From: Symsagittifera roscoffensis
Taxonomy: Eukaryota > Xenacoelomorpha > Acoela > Convolutidae
Assembly: GCF_963678635.1 (NCBI RefSeq)
Contig: NC_087070.1
Coordinates: 49,457,467 to 49,521,466 of the forward strand
Direction: 5' to 3'
DNA length: 64,000 nucleotides
The position numbers and the translations under genes were made by a program. Each line of letters starts with the position of its first letter. Positions within the stretch are counted from its first letter, which is position 1. A model generated the notes under the pieces. It worked only from the letters and a program-made list of their open reading frames with translations. It was not told the DNA's origin and made no database searches. Shown one piece after another: positions 33,011-44,837 of this stretch.

Positions 33011-33785
33011 ATGATTATCCGGAATCTTGCGAAACAAGAGGACAACTCGTGTAATTCCTACGGACACAAAAGGAATTTTTTCACCTGTAGTATCCCTTAG
33101 TTCTTTTTTTATGCTGTTGAAAGAGTTTTTTAATAATTTTTTCAAATTGTAGATTTGTGAAGGATTGATAGTTCATGTACTGTCCTGTAGATATTATGTC
33201 TCCATTTTTTACTTTGGAAATGAAAGGAATACAACGCAGTAATGGAGTTTTTGTATCGCCTACTATATTATATTCTATAATATCACTATAAATCATTAAG
33301 GAATGTATTCTTATAATATCGTAAGAATACTGAGGATAAGGTGGTCCTTTTCCTTTCATTATAACACCTGTCTGGTTTTGTTCTAAATCACAACCAAAAA
33401 TGCGACTCAAATCAGCACTTTGAATTATAAACACTGATTGATCCTCAGGTAAATGAATGGCAAATTTTTGTGTAATCTTATCTAAGTAATCTTTGTCATT
33501 CATGGCTACAACTATATCAACAATACTTGGATACAATCCAGGTTCAACATGCATCGGTTGAATCTTTCTTTTTTCCTCAGGACTTTCTCGTCCATCTACG
33601 AAAGTAAACTTTCCCTCTGTAACGTTTTGGTACAAAGATGGGTACGATTATTCTGAAATAGCAACCTCCCATTCTCCTTTTAGATGTATTTGTTCCGGTA
33701 GAAAATTTGTAAAGGAACTAAGACTGTTATTCGGATAACAATTAAAAGAAGCATTAGAAACTAGCTCAATAGTAAAAAAATCCAT
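33011..33785 (-). pseudogene. Polinton minor capsid (penton-type) gene, broken
   Basis: The region keeps the family's typical opening (MDFFTIELVSNASFNCYP) and late landmarks such as DIIEYNIVGD and TPLLRCIP, expected of the Polinton minor capsid protein. It is broken, with about two breaks. It is part of the capsid block with the basic protein and major capsid-like gene. Confidence 0.7.
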
Positions 33786-33810
33786 GACAACTGATCGATA
33801 GAAACTCAAT

Positions 33811-34773
33811 TTAAAAATGTCTTACCACTAATCTGAACATTTTCTCAGCTCTTTTTCCCAGAATTTCTTCTTTTTCGAGATCTTTGATGATGTATCTTGG
33901 AGGTTTCTTTTGTAGATATTGTCGAAATTTCAAAAATTTTATCTGTAAACTGTGGCTTGTATCCCTTTCGGAACGGAATATCATTTTTCGAAACTCTAGC
34001 TCTATCACCAATTTTGAATTTTGGTTTAGTATATTTCTTGAATGATTTGTTATACAATACTGATAAAAAATCACTGTTTTTCACATCTCTGGGAGATTTT
34101 CCAATTGATCGATTTTTGCAGCAGTTCAATGTAGAAACAAATTGCTGCAATTTGGGGATAAATTTTTCACCATGATCTTCAATGTAACGATATATTATAT
34201 GTTTCAAAGATTGAATTGCTCTCTCAGCAAATGCAGCTTTGGTTTCACTCATGTTGAGTAAACTTCAATGTCTTTCTCCTTGCAAAACTTTTTAAAAGTT
34301 CCCCCATATTCTGTTCCTTTATCAACCCAAAGTTTTTCAGGAGTGTTTTTTCGAGAAATCATTTTTCTAAAAGCTTGTAAAGTGTCTTTGGCATACTTTG
34401 TTTTCATTGTTTGAACTCTGACAAATCTCGAAAAAATATCTACAGCAACTAATAAATACTTGACTCCATTGTTTTGACTAGCTAATTTGTCTACAAAAGC
34501 CAAGTCCATACACCAGATTTCATTGATATATTTAGAAAACGCTTGAAGTCTTCGGAAAGACCTGATTGGTGGACCAAATTTTGTATACGATGTCTTGGTT
34601 TGTAAAAACTTTTCTACTTTCTTTTTTGATAAACCACTCGCTTTACTCAAGTTTTGAATAGAACCGTACGCAGCTCTGCCCCTAGAATACAATCTGTTTA
34701 GTCTTACCTTTTCAGATTTTGAAAGGGATCCAAGTTCCTCTATCTTTTGCTTTGGCATTCTTGTTAAAAACAA
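33811..34773 (-). pseudogene. Polinton integrase (RVE family), broken
   Basis: Catalytic landmarks of a retroviral-type integrase are present: WCMDLAF, LWVDKGTEYGG and AFAERAIQSLK hold the D, D and E of the triad, and a basic chromodomain-like tail region follows (KIGDRARVSK). It would have made the 6-bp duplication seen at the ends. It is broken, with one or two breaks. Confidence 0.85.
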
Positions 34774-35122
34774 GTTTAGGAGAAATATGTGTTGCTTCCA
34801 AAATTGTAAAGTAAATATCTGGAAAATCGGTATTTTTTCGCTTTAGTGAACACACAAAGTCTACAATAGATTCTTTTGTATCTCGATTATCCAATATAAT
34901 ATCGTCTGACTGGCTGATTTTAATTCTAGGAGAATTCAAAATTAAATCAATAATATTCTTATTGTTGCTCGTTTTCAACCTCGCATTTACAGCACTGTAA
35001 ATAGAATTAAAATTTTTTGGTACAATCTCCTCTTTTTCTTGCTTTTGTTCCAATTTTTGTTTTTTTGGAAGTGTACTTTGTGATTGATAAACTGAGTACG
35101 GAATTAAAACAAGCTGTTCCAT
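34712..35122 (-). CDS. Polinton hypothetical protein
   Basis: 136 codons from an ATG (MEQLVLIPYSVYQSQS), with a lysine/glutamate-rich segment and IYSAVNARLK. It lies just upstream of the integrase. I recall similar short proteins next to F54H12.2-like genes but cannot give a function. Confidence 0.5.
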   Translation of the reverse strand: MEQLVLIPYSVYQSQSTLPKKQKLEQKQEKEEIVPKNFNSIYSAVNARLKTSNNKNIIDLILNSPRIKISQSDDIILDNRDTKESIVDFVCSLKRKNTDFPDIYFTILEATHISPKLVFNKNAKAKDRGTWIPFKI

Positions 35123-35123
35123 A

Positions 35124-35493
35124 CTATGTCAATCGTTTAATGACAAAAGGTGTGATGATAGATATCAATTGTAACCCTTTAGTTGAACTTAAAATAATTC
35201 TTCTTTTGTGTAGAGGAGTTCTTTTTTGTGTTAGTTCTGAAATTTCTTTTCGATATTTTACTACGTCTTCTTTCCGAAGATCTCGAAATTCTCCTCTTAA
35301 TAGGTTTACTAAACACTCGCCCAGAAACTGAATGAAATCTTTTGGGCAATTGAGAATGAATTTTCGAAGCCTTAGGGAAAATTTTTGAAATATTGGGAGA
35401 ATAGAGACGTATTGTGTACTCATCGTCCGGAAACTTTGTCTCTATTCCAGCTGGTAAGTAAAATTTTGTTGGAACTCCAATCATATTCTTCAT
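35124..35493 (-). pseudogene. Polinton hypothetical small gene, probably broken
   Basis: The landmarks FLGECLVNLLRGEF and GLQLISIITPFVI resemble a small conserved protein found beside invertebrate Polinton capsid genes. It appears broken, with about one break. The function is unknown. Confidence 0.4.
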
Positions 35494-35923
35494 CTTTGAA
35501 TATCAAAAACTGAACTTTAGGGCAAGCGTAGTCATCCAAATTAATAATCTTTGTTTCCAAAAATTCTGATAGAATCTTACATTTTTCATAACCTTTTGCA
35601 AAAAATTCCGTGTCTGTGGCTTCTAGATTTTTCAAAATTTTTTCAAGTTCAGTATATTTTTTGTAACCACTGCTCCAATTGATTCCATGAAGATGCTGTG
35701 TACACCAAAAAGATTGGGATGTTGAAAAGTAATCCATACAGGAATTTCCGTATCCAATTAGTCCGCCAAAAGGAAATTTTGGGTCCACTTCTTTTAAATT
35801 TATGTCCGGGTCCAAAACAATACAGGTACAAAGGAATAAATTTTTTTTTTTTGTATTTGATGAGAAATCTTGCCTAATAATCTCAAAAACTCTTAGAATT
35901 TCATTCAATTTCTGTATGTTCAT
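35420..35923 (-). CDS. Polinton hypothetical protein
   Basis: 167 codons from an ATG. CTQHLHGINW, a C/H-rich segment and EFFAKGYEKCKILSEFL precede NLDDYACPKVQFL. I do not recognise the family. A nuclease-like fold is possible from the Cys/His/Asp spacing but unsupported. It overlaps its upstream neighbour by a few codons, suggesting one transcription unit. Confidence 0.5.
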   Translation of the reverse strand: MNIQKLNEILRVFEIIRQDFSSNTKKKNLFLCTCIVLDPDINLKEVDPKFPFGGLIGYGNSCMDYFSTSQSFWCTQHLHGINWSSGYKKYTELEKILKNLEATDTEFFAKGYEKCKILSEFLETKIINLDDYACPKVQFLIFKDEEYDWSSNKILLTSWNRDKVSGR

Positions 35924-36329
35924 TTTCTACAGTGCATTCGTCAATAATGATACAAGATTTTTTGAAGATCTCTACATAACCTAGTAATGAAGGAAGCATA
36001 TCAAGTAATTTATCATATTCTTCTCTTTGTAGTTGTAAAGATTGATTATTTTTCCATTGATTTCCATTTCTACGATATTCTACAAGATCTATTGTTTTGG
36101 TATCAGATCGGTATCCTATGTAAATTTTTCTTCTACCATTATGCAGAGTCCACTCAAAGTGAGATATTTGTGAGTCTACGTCCAAATTCTGCAAGTTTGG
36201 TAAATTTTGAGATTCTATAATTGTTAGTGAAATTTTTTGGGACTTTTCTTCTAGAACAAAATGAAAAAGTCCTAATTTATTGTGAAGTTTTAAGAGTAAA
36301 TTTCTTGAAAAACCAATATTCCAACTCAT
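35901..36329 (-). CDS. Polinton PC4-like protein (tentative)
   Basis: About 142 codons. The pattern of a beta-rich stretch, a K/R-N-G turn (RRNGNQWKNN) and a final amphipathic helix (LQREEYDKLLDMLPSLLGYV) resembles the PC4/p15 single-strand DNA-binding domain, in which the last helix follows a KKG-I-SL segment. The assignment is by pattern only. Confidence 0.4.
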   Translation of the reverse strand: MSWNIGFSRNLLLKLHNKLGLFHFVLEEKSQKISLTIIESQNLPNLQNLDVDSQISHFEWTLHNGRRKIYIGYRSDTKTIDLVEYRRNGNQWKNNQSLQLQREEYDKLLDMLPSLLGYVEIFKKSCIIIDECTVENEHTEIE

Positions 36330-36411
36330 ATTGTTCAACACCAATACTAAAGGAAAAATGATTTTGAGGATAAATAGTTAAATTACAAGACAAAAAACAT
36401 AAACAACACAA

Positions 36412-36952
36412 ATTATTGTACATTACAGTTCTCAACAAACATAAAGTCTCCCAAAATTTGGGACAGTTCTTTGAATTCGTTCAAAGTATAGTTGACATAG
36501 GCAACTTGTTTCATTGCTTCATTCTCTTTTGCGGTGAATAGTCGAATCTGAATGTAGGGAGGTTTGTTAATATTGTACTTCTTGATCGTGACACAATCTT
36601 GTCTTCTATTTTATGTTGCTATGTCAGACACTTTGTTGCAGTTGGCAAGCTCCTGATCCATTGTTGACTCTTTGTCAGAAGTGAGTTCCAATATAGGAAC
36701 GAGTCCAAGATTTTCAGCATCGTGAATAACAGTATTTCTAATTGCTGAGATTGCTTCTCCTTCTTTTTCACCAAGATAGACTTGCTGTCTTTTTTCGAGT
36801 TGTCCCAACTCATTTTTCTTGAATAGTTGAAAGCAGGGTTCAAAATAAATTTTCCCTTTGTAGGATTTTTGGGACCAAGCAAATCTCCCAATTCTTGTTT
36901 GATTTTTTGAAAATTCAATGTAATTGGGACTTGTGTCTTTTCTTGAGTACAT
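36412..36952 (-). pseudogene. Polinton second PC4-like gene, broken (tentative)
   Basis: IGRFAWSQKSYKGKIYFEPC at the front and VAYVNYTLNEFKELSQILGD at the back again suggest PC4-like domains, near the first candidate and on the same strand. It appears broken, with about one break. Confidence 0.35.
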
Positions 36953-37124
36953 TTTTGAAGAACATACTGATCAGATGAAGAGAAATGAGAGAAATGAATT
37001 TGAGATTAAACGAAATTGAAAGTAAACAATATGAGTCATTCACTGAACCATAAAAGGAAATAGATCTATGATTGGAATTTTTGAGGGAAATTTCCAAATA
37101 TGGAATTGTGTAGGTGTTAGTGTT

Positions 37125-37808
37125 CCTATATAAATCCACAATTTTCAGCAAAAATCATTGTTCCAGATGGCTGCAGCTTTGTGTCAAGCTCTTCCCAGCT
37201 TTTATTCAGAGTATTGTCAAAAATCGCTATTTATTTCCGTTTCCAGTAATTTTTACGAAAAATATGTAGTAACCAATAATTTTTGTGTCTCTACCCACAA
37301 TTCTTACTGTTCTTTGGAAAATTGTAAGTTCCACATACTTCTGATTGGTTCATCTTTCGATCAAATTTTACAACGATTGGGTAATTTTCATTTCACATAC
37401 CAAATTATTGATTGTCTTTACACTCTGTACAAATACAGATTTTATTCGAATGTTATTTCATCAACTGGCGAAGTTTTCAATCAACTTGACCGCGCTGGTC
37501 ATCACAATTTGAAATGGAAAGGAGCAGAAAAAATGCCAAGCGTTGCAAAGAAAAGACTGTTACGCAAAAAATTCAAACGTCACTATATATGTTCTAACCA
37601 GAAACTAGCTTCCACAGAAACTATTGGTTCAGCTTTTCTAGAAAGAGTTCGTAAAGTACAAAACTCAAAATATGAACATGATTTGTTAAAAATAATTGAC
37701 TGTTTTATTGATGGTTATGGATTTGTAAATAGTGATCATGTCAATTTTTCAATAAAATTTCTGATATTCCATCTATTTTCTCTCATATGTTTACAAAGTT
37801 ACCATTAA
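37125..37808 (+). CDS. Polinton plus-strand hypothetical protein with TATA-like promoter
   Basis: The open frame from the ATG at 37167 runs about 214 codons and is cysteine-rich at the N-terminus, with a basic middle (KKRLLRKKFKRHY). A TATA-like cctatataaatcc at 37128 stands about 40 bases upstream, and the neighbouring minus-strand genes begin on the other side, so this looks like a divergent promoter. The function is unknown and its state at the C-terminus is uncertain. Confidence 0.4.
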
Positions 37809-37944
37809 TTACCGAAATAAAAAATCACCGTGGTCAAAAACCTTTGCACAAAAAATTTTCAAACATGTAAGAAAGATGTAATATTTGTTTTGATTTTCAA
37901 AAAGTTGCAAAAAAACATTTCAATTTTTTAAACAAGTTTTAAAA

Positions 37945-38265
37945 AATGTTTCAATTTTTTTGACATAATCCAAAAATTGTTTCACTTTTTTCGACAAAAT
38001 GCGAAAAGTGTTTTACTTTTTTCGATAAAATGCGAAAAGTGATTCAATTTTTTCGACAAAATGCAAAAAGCGTTTTACTTTTTTCGATAAAATGCGAAAA
38101 ATGTTTCAATTTTTTCAACAAAATGCGAAAAGTGTTTTACTTTTTTCGATAAAATGCGAAAAGTGTTTCAATTGTTTCGACAAAATGCGAAAAGTGTTTT
38201 ACTTTTTTTCGACAAAATGCGAAAAGTGTTTCAATTTTTTTTACAAAAGGCTAAAAGTGTGTACA
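37945..38265 (+). repeat. 31-bp minisatellite inside the Polinton
   Basis: About ten units of gaaaagtgttt(ca/ta)(a/c)tttttt plus cga(c/t)aaaatgc. Units alternate between a 'caa' and a 'tac' version, giving a 62-bp higher-order period. Short frames through it (AKSVLLF..KCEKCFN) are by-products of the repeat. Confidence 0.9.
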
Positions 38266-38510
38266 AGATGCAATATCGATTAGGTAACTTTTTACTTGTG
38301 TTCAGTTTTTTAGTGTTTTTCCGAATTTTTGTGCAAAAATTAATCAAATTTTTTAAAATGTGTGCAAGTTCGGAGCACTTAACTAAGTTCTAATTGTTTT
38401 TCAATGTTTTACCTTGAACCTCTCATCTATTCTCATAATTAAATTGAAATTGAAGAAATTAATTACAGAAAACGAAGTCAAAACCAAACAACCTTTATTT
38501 ACAAAAACAT

Positions 38511-38999
38511 TTAATCAAAGAGCTGTCGAGCAGCAGAAGAGTTCTGGAGGTTCTCTATAGAACGCAGAGCTGGACGAGGTTCCATTGCTGGTGGTTGTTT
38601 TGGAACTGGAGGCGTCATTGTTTCTGAGAATCCCTCATCTTCATCTATTGTGATGGGGTTTTCGACTGATCCTTCCTCCTCCCAAGAAAAGAGGAAGTCG
38701 TCGACTGGTTGAGCCACAAGTCTTGAGTCCGGAATCTCGGGATAGTTCATTCCCACATGATCAGAAACTTCCCCCATCATTTGCATTGTTCCAAGTTGGT
38801 TCTCTGTGATGGGAACTTGCATCATATGATGTTCGTTGAAATCCCTTCGCATCACTTCCATCATGTGCCAGACTTGGATTGGGATGTCCATTCGTGCCAG
38901 AAAAACTCCAGAGACTGTTTCTCGCACTTGAATTTGTACTAGATCAGGCGAAAATTCTACAGAGTACATGAGGTTGCTGTTTTGCACTGAGAAAATCAT
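38511..38999 (-). CDS. Polinton hypothetical acidic-tailed protein
   Basis: About 162 codons from an ATG. A beta-rich N-terminal part (YSVEFSPDLVQIQVRETV) is followed by a helix rich in methionine, then an acidic and proline-rich tail (ENPITIDEDEGF). The front could be another PC4-like module. The frame is open; the function is unknown. Confidence 0.5.
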   Translation of the reverse strand: MIFSVQNSNLMYSVEFSPDLVQIQVRETVSGVFLARMDIPIQVWHMMEVMRRDFNEHHMMQVPITENQLGTMQMMGEVSDHVGMNYPEIPDSRLVAQPVDDFLFSWEEEGSVENPITIDEDEGFSETMTPPVPKQPPAMEPRPALRSIENLQNSSAARQLFD

Positions 39000-39183
39000 T
39001 TTGAGCAATAAATTGAGTACAAGAGTAAAAATAAGAAAGAGTTGAAAGAGGGATAGTTGACGGAAGATAAGTTGAAATTAAGGTATTTAGAGCTGAGAGA
39101 GGAGGTAGTTGACGGTAGTTAAGTTGAAAATAAAATGATTTTTAGTTAGGAGTTAGGGGTACCTTCAACTCGACTGTGTGGGT

Positions 39184-39372
39184 TTAACCAATCAGAATTG
39201 ATTTTCCTTATTTGGATTGTAGTCGTGTCCAATCAGATTTCAGCTTCCTTTTATGGGATTCTTGGATAAAAGTCGTTTCCAATCGGAAACAAAGCTCCAT
39301 TTTGGATTTTGTCGTTTCCAATCACAAAAACGTTCATTTTTGTTCTAGTTGTCGTATCGAATCAGAAGACGC
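39184..39372. promoter_or_regulatory. Array of CCAAT-type motifs in the Polinton
   Basis: Five occurrences of gtcgt(g/t)tccaatc(a/g) or close variants at about 39187, 39228, 39278, 39317 and 39357, spaced 39-50 bases, just upstream of the minus-strand gene at 38511-38999. Two inverted copies (tctgattggttgattt) stand upstream of 39533-40120 at 40185 and 40235. The core CCAATCA/GGA is the NF-Y box consensus. Confidence 0.5.
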
Positions 39373-39532
39373 TTTTAAGGACTTAAGTTTTCCAAATAGG
39401 TAAAAATGTACACAAAAGCAATTGCAAAAATAACTGACCAAAATTTGTTTGCAGTAAAAATAAGAAATATTGCTGATATAAGTAACAAAAGAAAGAAAAT
39501 TAATAAAACTAACATCTCTGCAGCTTTTTTCA

Positions 39533-40120
39533 TCAAGTTAATTGAATTTTTTGTATGTAATCAATGAGAAATTGCAGATTTTTGCGTAGATAGTCAAGTT
39601 CTTTGATTTTGATGTAAATTTGGGAAAATAACTCAAAGTTGACGAATTTTTCAAAGCAGACTTCTGGAAATCTGATTCCAAACCGAATGAAGCAGGATTT
39701 TGAACTTTGAAAATCTTTAAGGAAATGAAGGAATAAAGAACTTTGCTGAGGTGTTTTGACAAATTTGTGTTTTGGATAGGGGATAAAAAGAGTTTTTGAT
39801 ATATTATCGTACGATTTTTTGATCAATTTCAAATTCTCGAGAATAAACAAAATTTCTTTCCTTGTGAGGTGTAATTCAGCTGTAAGTTTAAAACTTTGAT
39901 ACGCAAAATGTGAATCAAAAGTAAACTCTTTGATTGAGTAAGTTTCTCTAAAGAGACCTTTACTTAGTCGGATAACTCTATTTTGTACAATAAAGACGTC
40001 CAAAAAATTATGAAAAAAGTAAGAGTCAACATCTATTTCATCGATAAGAAAATCAATTGGAATTTTTTCCTTTTTCTTGTAAAGTAATTCGAGGAAGCTC
40101 AAATGTTTTTTGATAGACAT
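39533..40120 (-). CDS. Polinton hypothetical protein
   Basis: 195 codons from an ATG. It is rich in lysine, phenylalanine and leucine and predicted mostly helical (KKHLSFLELLYKKKEKIP; KIKELDYLRKNLQFLIDYIQ). No family is recognised. The CCAAT-type copies 65-120 bases upstream support it as a transcribed gene. Confidence 0.45.
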   Translation of the reverse strand: MSIKKHLSFLELLYKKKEKIPIDFLIDEIDVDSYFFHNFLDVFIVQNRVIRLSKGLFRETYSIKEFTFDSHFAYQSFKLTAELHLTRKEILFILENLKLIKKSYDNISKTLFIPYPKHKFVKTPQQSSLFLHFLKDFQSSKSCFIRFGIRFPEVCFEKFVNFELFSQIYIKIKELDYLRKNLQFLIDYIQKIQLT

Positions 40121-40483
40121 TTTTCAAATAATGATTAAGGTTTTTTAAAAATAATAAGTAATTCACTTTTAGAAAATGCTGATTTCTGATTGGTTGATTT
40201 CCAAAAAACAGTGTTACTAGAAAAATACTCAATTCTGATTGGTTGATTTTCTCTAATAAAAAGCAAAAAAAAACGTATTTCATTCTGATTTTTTTTAACG
40301 TTAAAAGCAACTGCTCTATATTTTGTATAACTACTTGAAATAAATTTCAAATATTTTTAACAATTCAAAGTAAGTAAAAATTATTTTTATTAAATTTTTT
40401 GGAACATTTTAAATCTCCCACTTTGATATGTACTAAGTTCTAAACCCTTTATATTGAGACTTAAAAATTCTCCCATTTTTTAG

Positions 40484-43400
40484 ATGCCATCGCTGAATAG
40501 AAATGAGAAAGTGAAATGCGAGGATTGTGGTAAAGAGTACAGGAGGGATCATGCAGCTCGACATAGGAAAAATTGCGTGCGAGGAGTTATTTCTTGTTCC
40601 GAATGTAGTTATTTCACTTACAATCAACAGGAAATGAATTACCACGTGGCCAAAAAGCATGCTCCATCAACTTCCAAGCAATCAACGGTTTGCTCGTCTT
40701 GTGAGCAGGAGTTTCCGAGTTACTACTCTCTCCAACAACATCGGAGAAAAGAACATGGGGCGAAACAACGGAAACCAAGTGATACGGTGGCAGACTTGAA
40801 CAAGATTGTGGAGGAGGAAGGGGAAGATGAAGAGAAACTCAAAGAGGAGTTGAGTGCTTGTCAGCATTTCTTGGTGGACACTGAGACGGAGAATGGGAGG
40901 CATAAGGTATTTAACTTTCAAATGTCAAAGTTAGATACCAAGATTATCAACGAGAAGCTTGAAGAAGTCTTCAACAAGCTAGATTCCGCTGCAAAAATCA
41001 ATATTGCTCTTGGATTTGTTCTCCGTAATGTCGAAACGGGAGAATATCGGTATTACTATGCACACGAAAACAATACTTTGTTCGAAAAATCGCATTTACT
41101 GTGTACGAAAGCGGATTTGATTACAACCCAGGGAAAAGTTGAAAAGTTTGATATCGTGGAGCAATGCACCCAAGAACGTCAGAACACAAAGTGGAGGTTC
41201 AAGTTGATCACAAATGTTACTATTTTTGCTGCACTACTGAAAAACATCCCAATGGGATGTCCAGACTCTGTGTTGCCTGAACCTTTACTACGACATACGC
41301 AAGTAAACTGTCTTTTATCGGACAAAGATAAACAACCATACAAAGATCATCTTTGTCTTTTCCGTGCGTTAACAATGTATTTGCGTGGTCATAGTAACCT
41401 CGATGCTCATACATCTCAGCTGTTTACAGAGTTTATATCAAAATCTGGATACGATCCGAAGAATTTTCATGGAGTGTCAATCGATGATTTACCTGTTGTA
41501 GAGGGAATAGTTGAACGTAACATATTCATTTACGATTTTGATATTCAGGAAGGAGAATATGTTGGTGAAATTAGCCAGGCGAAGTATTGGGAAATTCGAA
41601 AAAACAGTGAAATTGCTAAGATTCAACAACCATATCATTCATACGAATGATATTGATTCTTTCTTCAAGTGTTTTCGATGTCCTAGCTGTGACTGTTTCT
41701 TCAACAGATCAAACAACTTCAACAGACATCTTCTAACGTGTAAAGATCGAGTGCGACACATTTATCCAAAGAATGTATATACACTTCGAGAAACGCTATT
41801 TGAAAAGTTGGAACGTTTCACTATCCCAGTTTCGAAAGATAACACACTATTCAACAACCTAGCCATTTTCGATTTTGAGTCGATATGTGTTCCATCAGAT
41901 GAACTGAAAGCTACCCAAACAACAACTTGGATTGGAAAACACGTTCCAATTTCTGTATCAATATCCTCGAACCTGATAGCTGAACCATTTTTTCTTTATA
42001 ACAAGGATCCGCAAAAGCTTATTATCGATTTTGTAATCAAACTCGAACTTTTGGCTGAGAAAAGTAAGCTCGAAATGAGAACTAAATTTCAAGATGTTGA
42101 AAGAGTAGTGAATGAGCGGATGTCGAAAATTTTCCAAGAGTTGAATGAAAGCTGTCGAAATCTTCCAACTGAAAACTTTGAATACGAAGATGAATGTATA
42201 GAAGATACAGAGGAAACTGATATGTCAACTCAGTTTTTGAGAATGCAGAAAAATCAGCTGATTGATTTGAAACAAAATCTGGAGAGGTATGTTAACACGT
42301 TACCTGTATTTGGGTTTAACAATGGAAGATATGATCTGAACTTGATCAAGAGCTATCTGATTCCCTACTTAATCAATGATAAAGAAGCTGAACCTATGGT
42401 TATCAAAAAGGCTAACGATTTCATATCCTTCAAGTTTGGAGATATACAGTTTCTCGATATCATGAAATTTTTGGGTGGAGCAACATCTCTAGACTCCTTT
42501 CTTAAAGCTTACAAAGCCAGTGAGACAAAAGTGTTTTTCCCTTATGAGTGGTTTGACAGTCCAGACAAGCTCGAGAGTGAAGAATTACCTCCATACGAAG
42601 CCTTTTTCAGTAAATTGAGAAACAACAACCCTCTTGATAAAGACTTTAAGGATTACCAGAACCTGAAGTCAAGTGGACTTGATGAGCAGCAAGCACTAAA
42701 GAAACTTCAAATCAAGTCAGTACCTGCATCTGGATGGGATAATTACAAATATTTACAGGAGATTTGGCAGAAACATGGAATGACTACATTTAAAGATTTT
42801 TTGCAGTGGTACAACAACAAAGATGTTGTTCCAACCCTTGAAGCAATGCAAAAAATGGTTCAGTTTTATCATCAGAAAGAAATTGATATGTTAAAACTTG
42901 GATGTACTCTTCCAAATCTGGCAAATATTTTTCTTCACAAATCAACCAATGAAAAATTCTACCCTTTTTGTGAAAGTGATAGAGAATTGTGCGAGAAAAT
43001 TAGAGAGGATATGACGGGTGGACCATCAATTGTGTTTACTCGAAAAGCTGTTGTGGATGAAACCTTTATCCGGAATTCCTCAAACGTCTGCAAATCAATT
43101 GTTGGAATTGATGCGAGCCAGCTCTATCCCTATTCAATGTGTCAAGACATGCCAACAGGATTGTACACAAGATGGGAGTTTGATTCCGATATGCAAAAAT
43201 TCAAAGCTAGACATAACCGATCTCGCAATTTTGAGAACATGGTCATGTCTTACTACCAAGAAACCAGACCAGAATGCAGAATTGTGAGCTTCCACACATC
43301 TGGACATCAAAAGAAAATTGACTGTTTCAATGTTGATGGATATTGCAATCACTGCAAAACAGTGTTTGAAGCAATGGGATGCTATTACCATTTTTGTCCT

Positions 43401-44837
43401 TGCCAGGAGACTCGTCCCTCACTTAGCGATGAAGATATTGAGAGAGGAAACAAAAGGAGAGAGATGGTTGACTTGAGACGTGAGTATATTCGCGAAAAAG
43501 GATACAAAATCGAAGAGATGTGGGAATGTGAGTGGTGGCAAAACTTCAAAACGAACGAAAAAATAAAGAATCATATCCGATCTAACTTTCCCTACAAAAA
43601 GACTCTCTCTACTGATTCTTTATTGGAAAAAATAAGAGATGGATCTCTTTATGGCTATATTCAGTGCGACTTAGTTGTTCCAGACGAACTGAAAGCAAAA
43701 TTTTCTAATTTTCCTCCAATTTTTAAAAACACTGATGTTGGAAGAAATGACATTGGGGAATATATGCAAAATTATGCCATTGAAAATGATCTTCTGAAGC
43801 ATCCCCAGCGTATGCTAATATCTAGTTTCAAACTAGAAAATGGTTCCATCATTACTCCTCTTTTCAATTTCTACATGGAACTTGGCTTACAGTGTACAAA
43901 AGTTTACCGCTTTGTACAGTATCTCCCTCGAAAATGCTTCAACAAGTTTGTTCAGTCGGTTGTTGATGCTAGAAGGGAAGGAGATGAGAACCCTTTATCT
44001 GGTGTTGTTGCAGAGACTATGAAGCTTCTAGGTAATTCATCCTACGGTTACCAGATAATGGACAGATCGAGACATACGATCACAAAGTATTTGAATGATG
44101 AGAAAACACACAAAGCAATTAATGAACCTCTCTTCAAACGATTGAACACTGTTCAGAAAGACTTGTACGAGATTGAATTACTAAAGTCAACAATTGAGCA
44201 CAAAGAACCCATAATAGTTGGATTTTTCATTCTGCAGTATGCAAAGCTGAGAATGCTTGAGCTTTACTACAATTTTTTTGACAAATTTTGTGATGTAAAT
44301 AAGTTCGAGGAATTAGAAATGGACACGGACTCGCTGTATTTAGCTCTTGCTGAGGAAAATTTGTATGATTGTATTCGTCCGGAGAAAAAAGTTGACTGGG
44401 AAAAATTGAGAGAAAAAGATTGCAGAGATTCATTCAGAGCAGATTCAAAAACAAACTTTTTTCCACGAACATGTTGTAGCGTTCACAAGAAGCACGATAA
44501 ACGAGAGCCTGGTCTGTTCAAAGAAGAATTTAGGTGTACGGAGATGCTATGTTTATGCAGCAAGACTTATTGTTGCTATGACAACAAATCAGACAAAAAG
44601 AAGTTTAGCAGCAAAGGACTGTATAAAAGAATTCTAGAGGAATCCGGGGATGGGCCTATGGAAAAATACAGGAAAGTATTCGACAAAGCAATCAACTTGA
44701 CTTCAACAAACAGAGGATTTAGAACCATTAATCATATGGTTGCTACATACGAGCAAACAAAGAAGGGTTTGAGCTACTTTTACCCTAAAAGACAAGTTCA
44801 GGACGACGGAATACACACAAAACCTTTGAACTTGTAA
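40484..44837 (+). pseudogene. Polinton protein-primed type B DNA polymerase, broken
   Basis: The N-terminal part has C2H2-like zinc modules (CEDCGKEYRRDHAARH; CSSCEQEF) and an OTU-like region (HLCLFRALTMYLRGH). Further on are a DEDD exonuclease (IFDFESIC; FGFNNGRYDLNLIK) and the three polymerase-B motifs DASQLYPYSM, KLLGNSSYGY and MDTDSLYL. This layout is the standard Polinton polymerase, which replicates the element in the nucleus. It is broken, with about one break. All catalytic landmarks are recognisable. Confidence 0.92.

Noticed and set aside
38092-38393. Cysteine/phenylalanine repeat proteins
   Set aside because: By-products of the 31-bp minisatellite in the Polinton.
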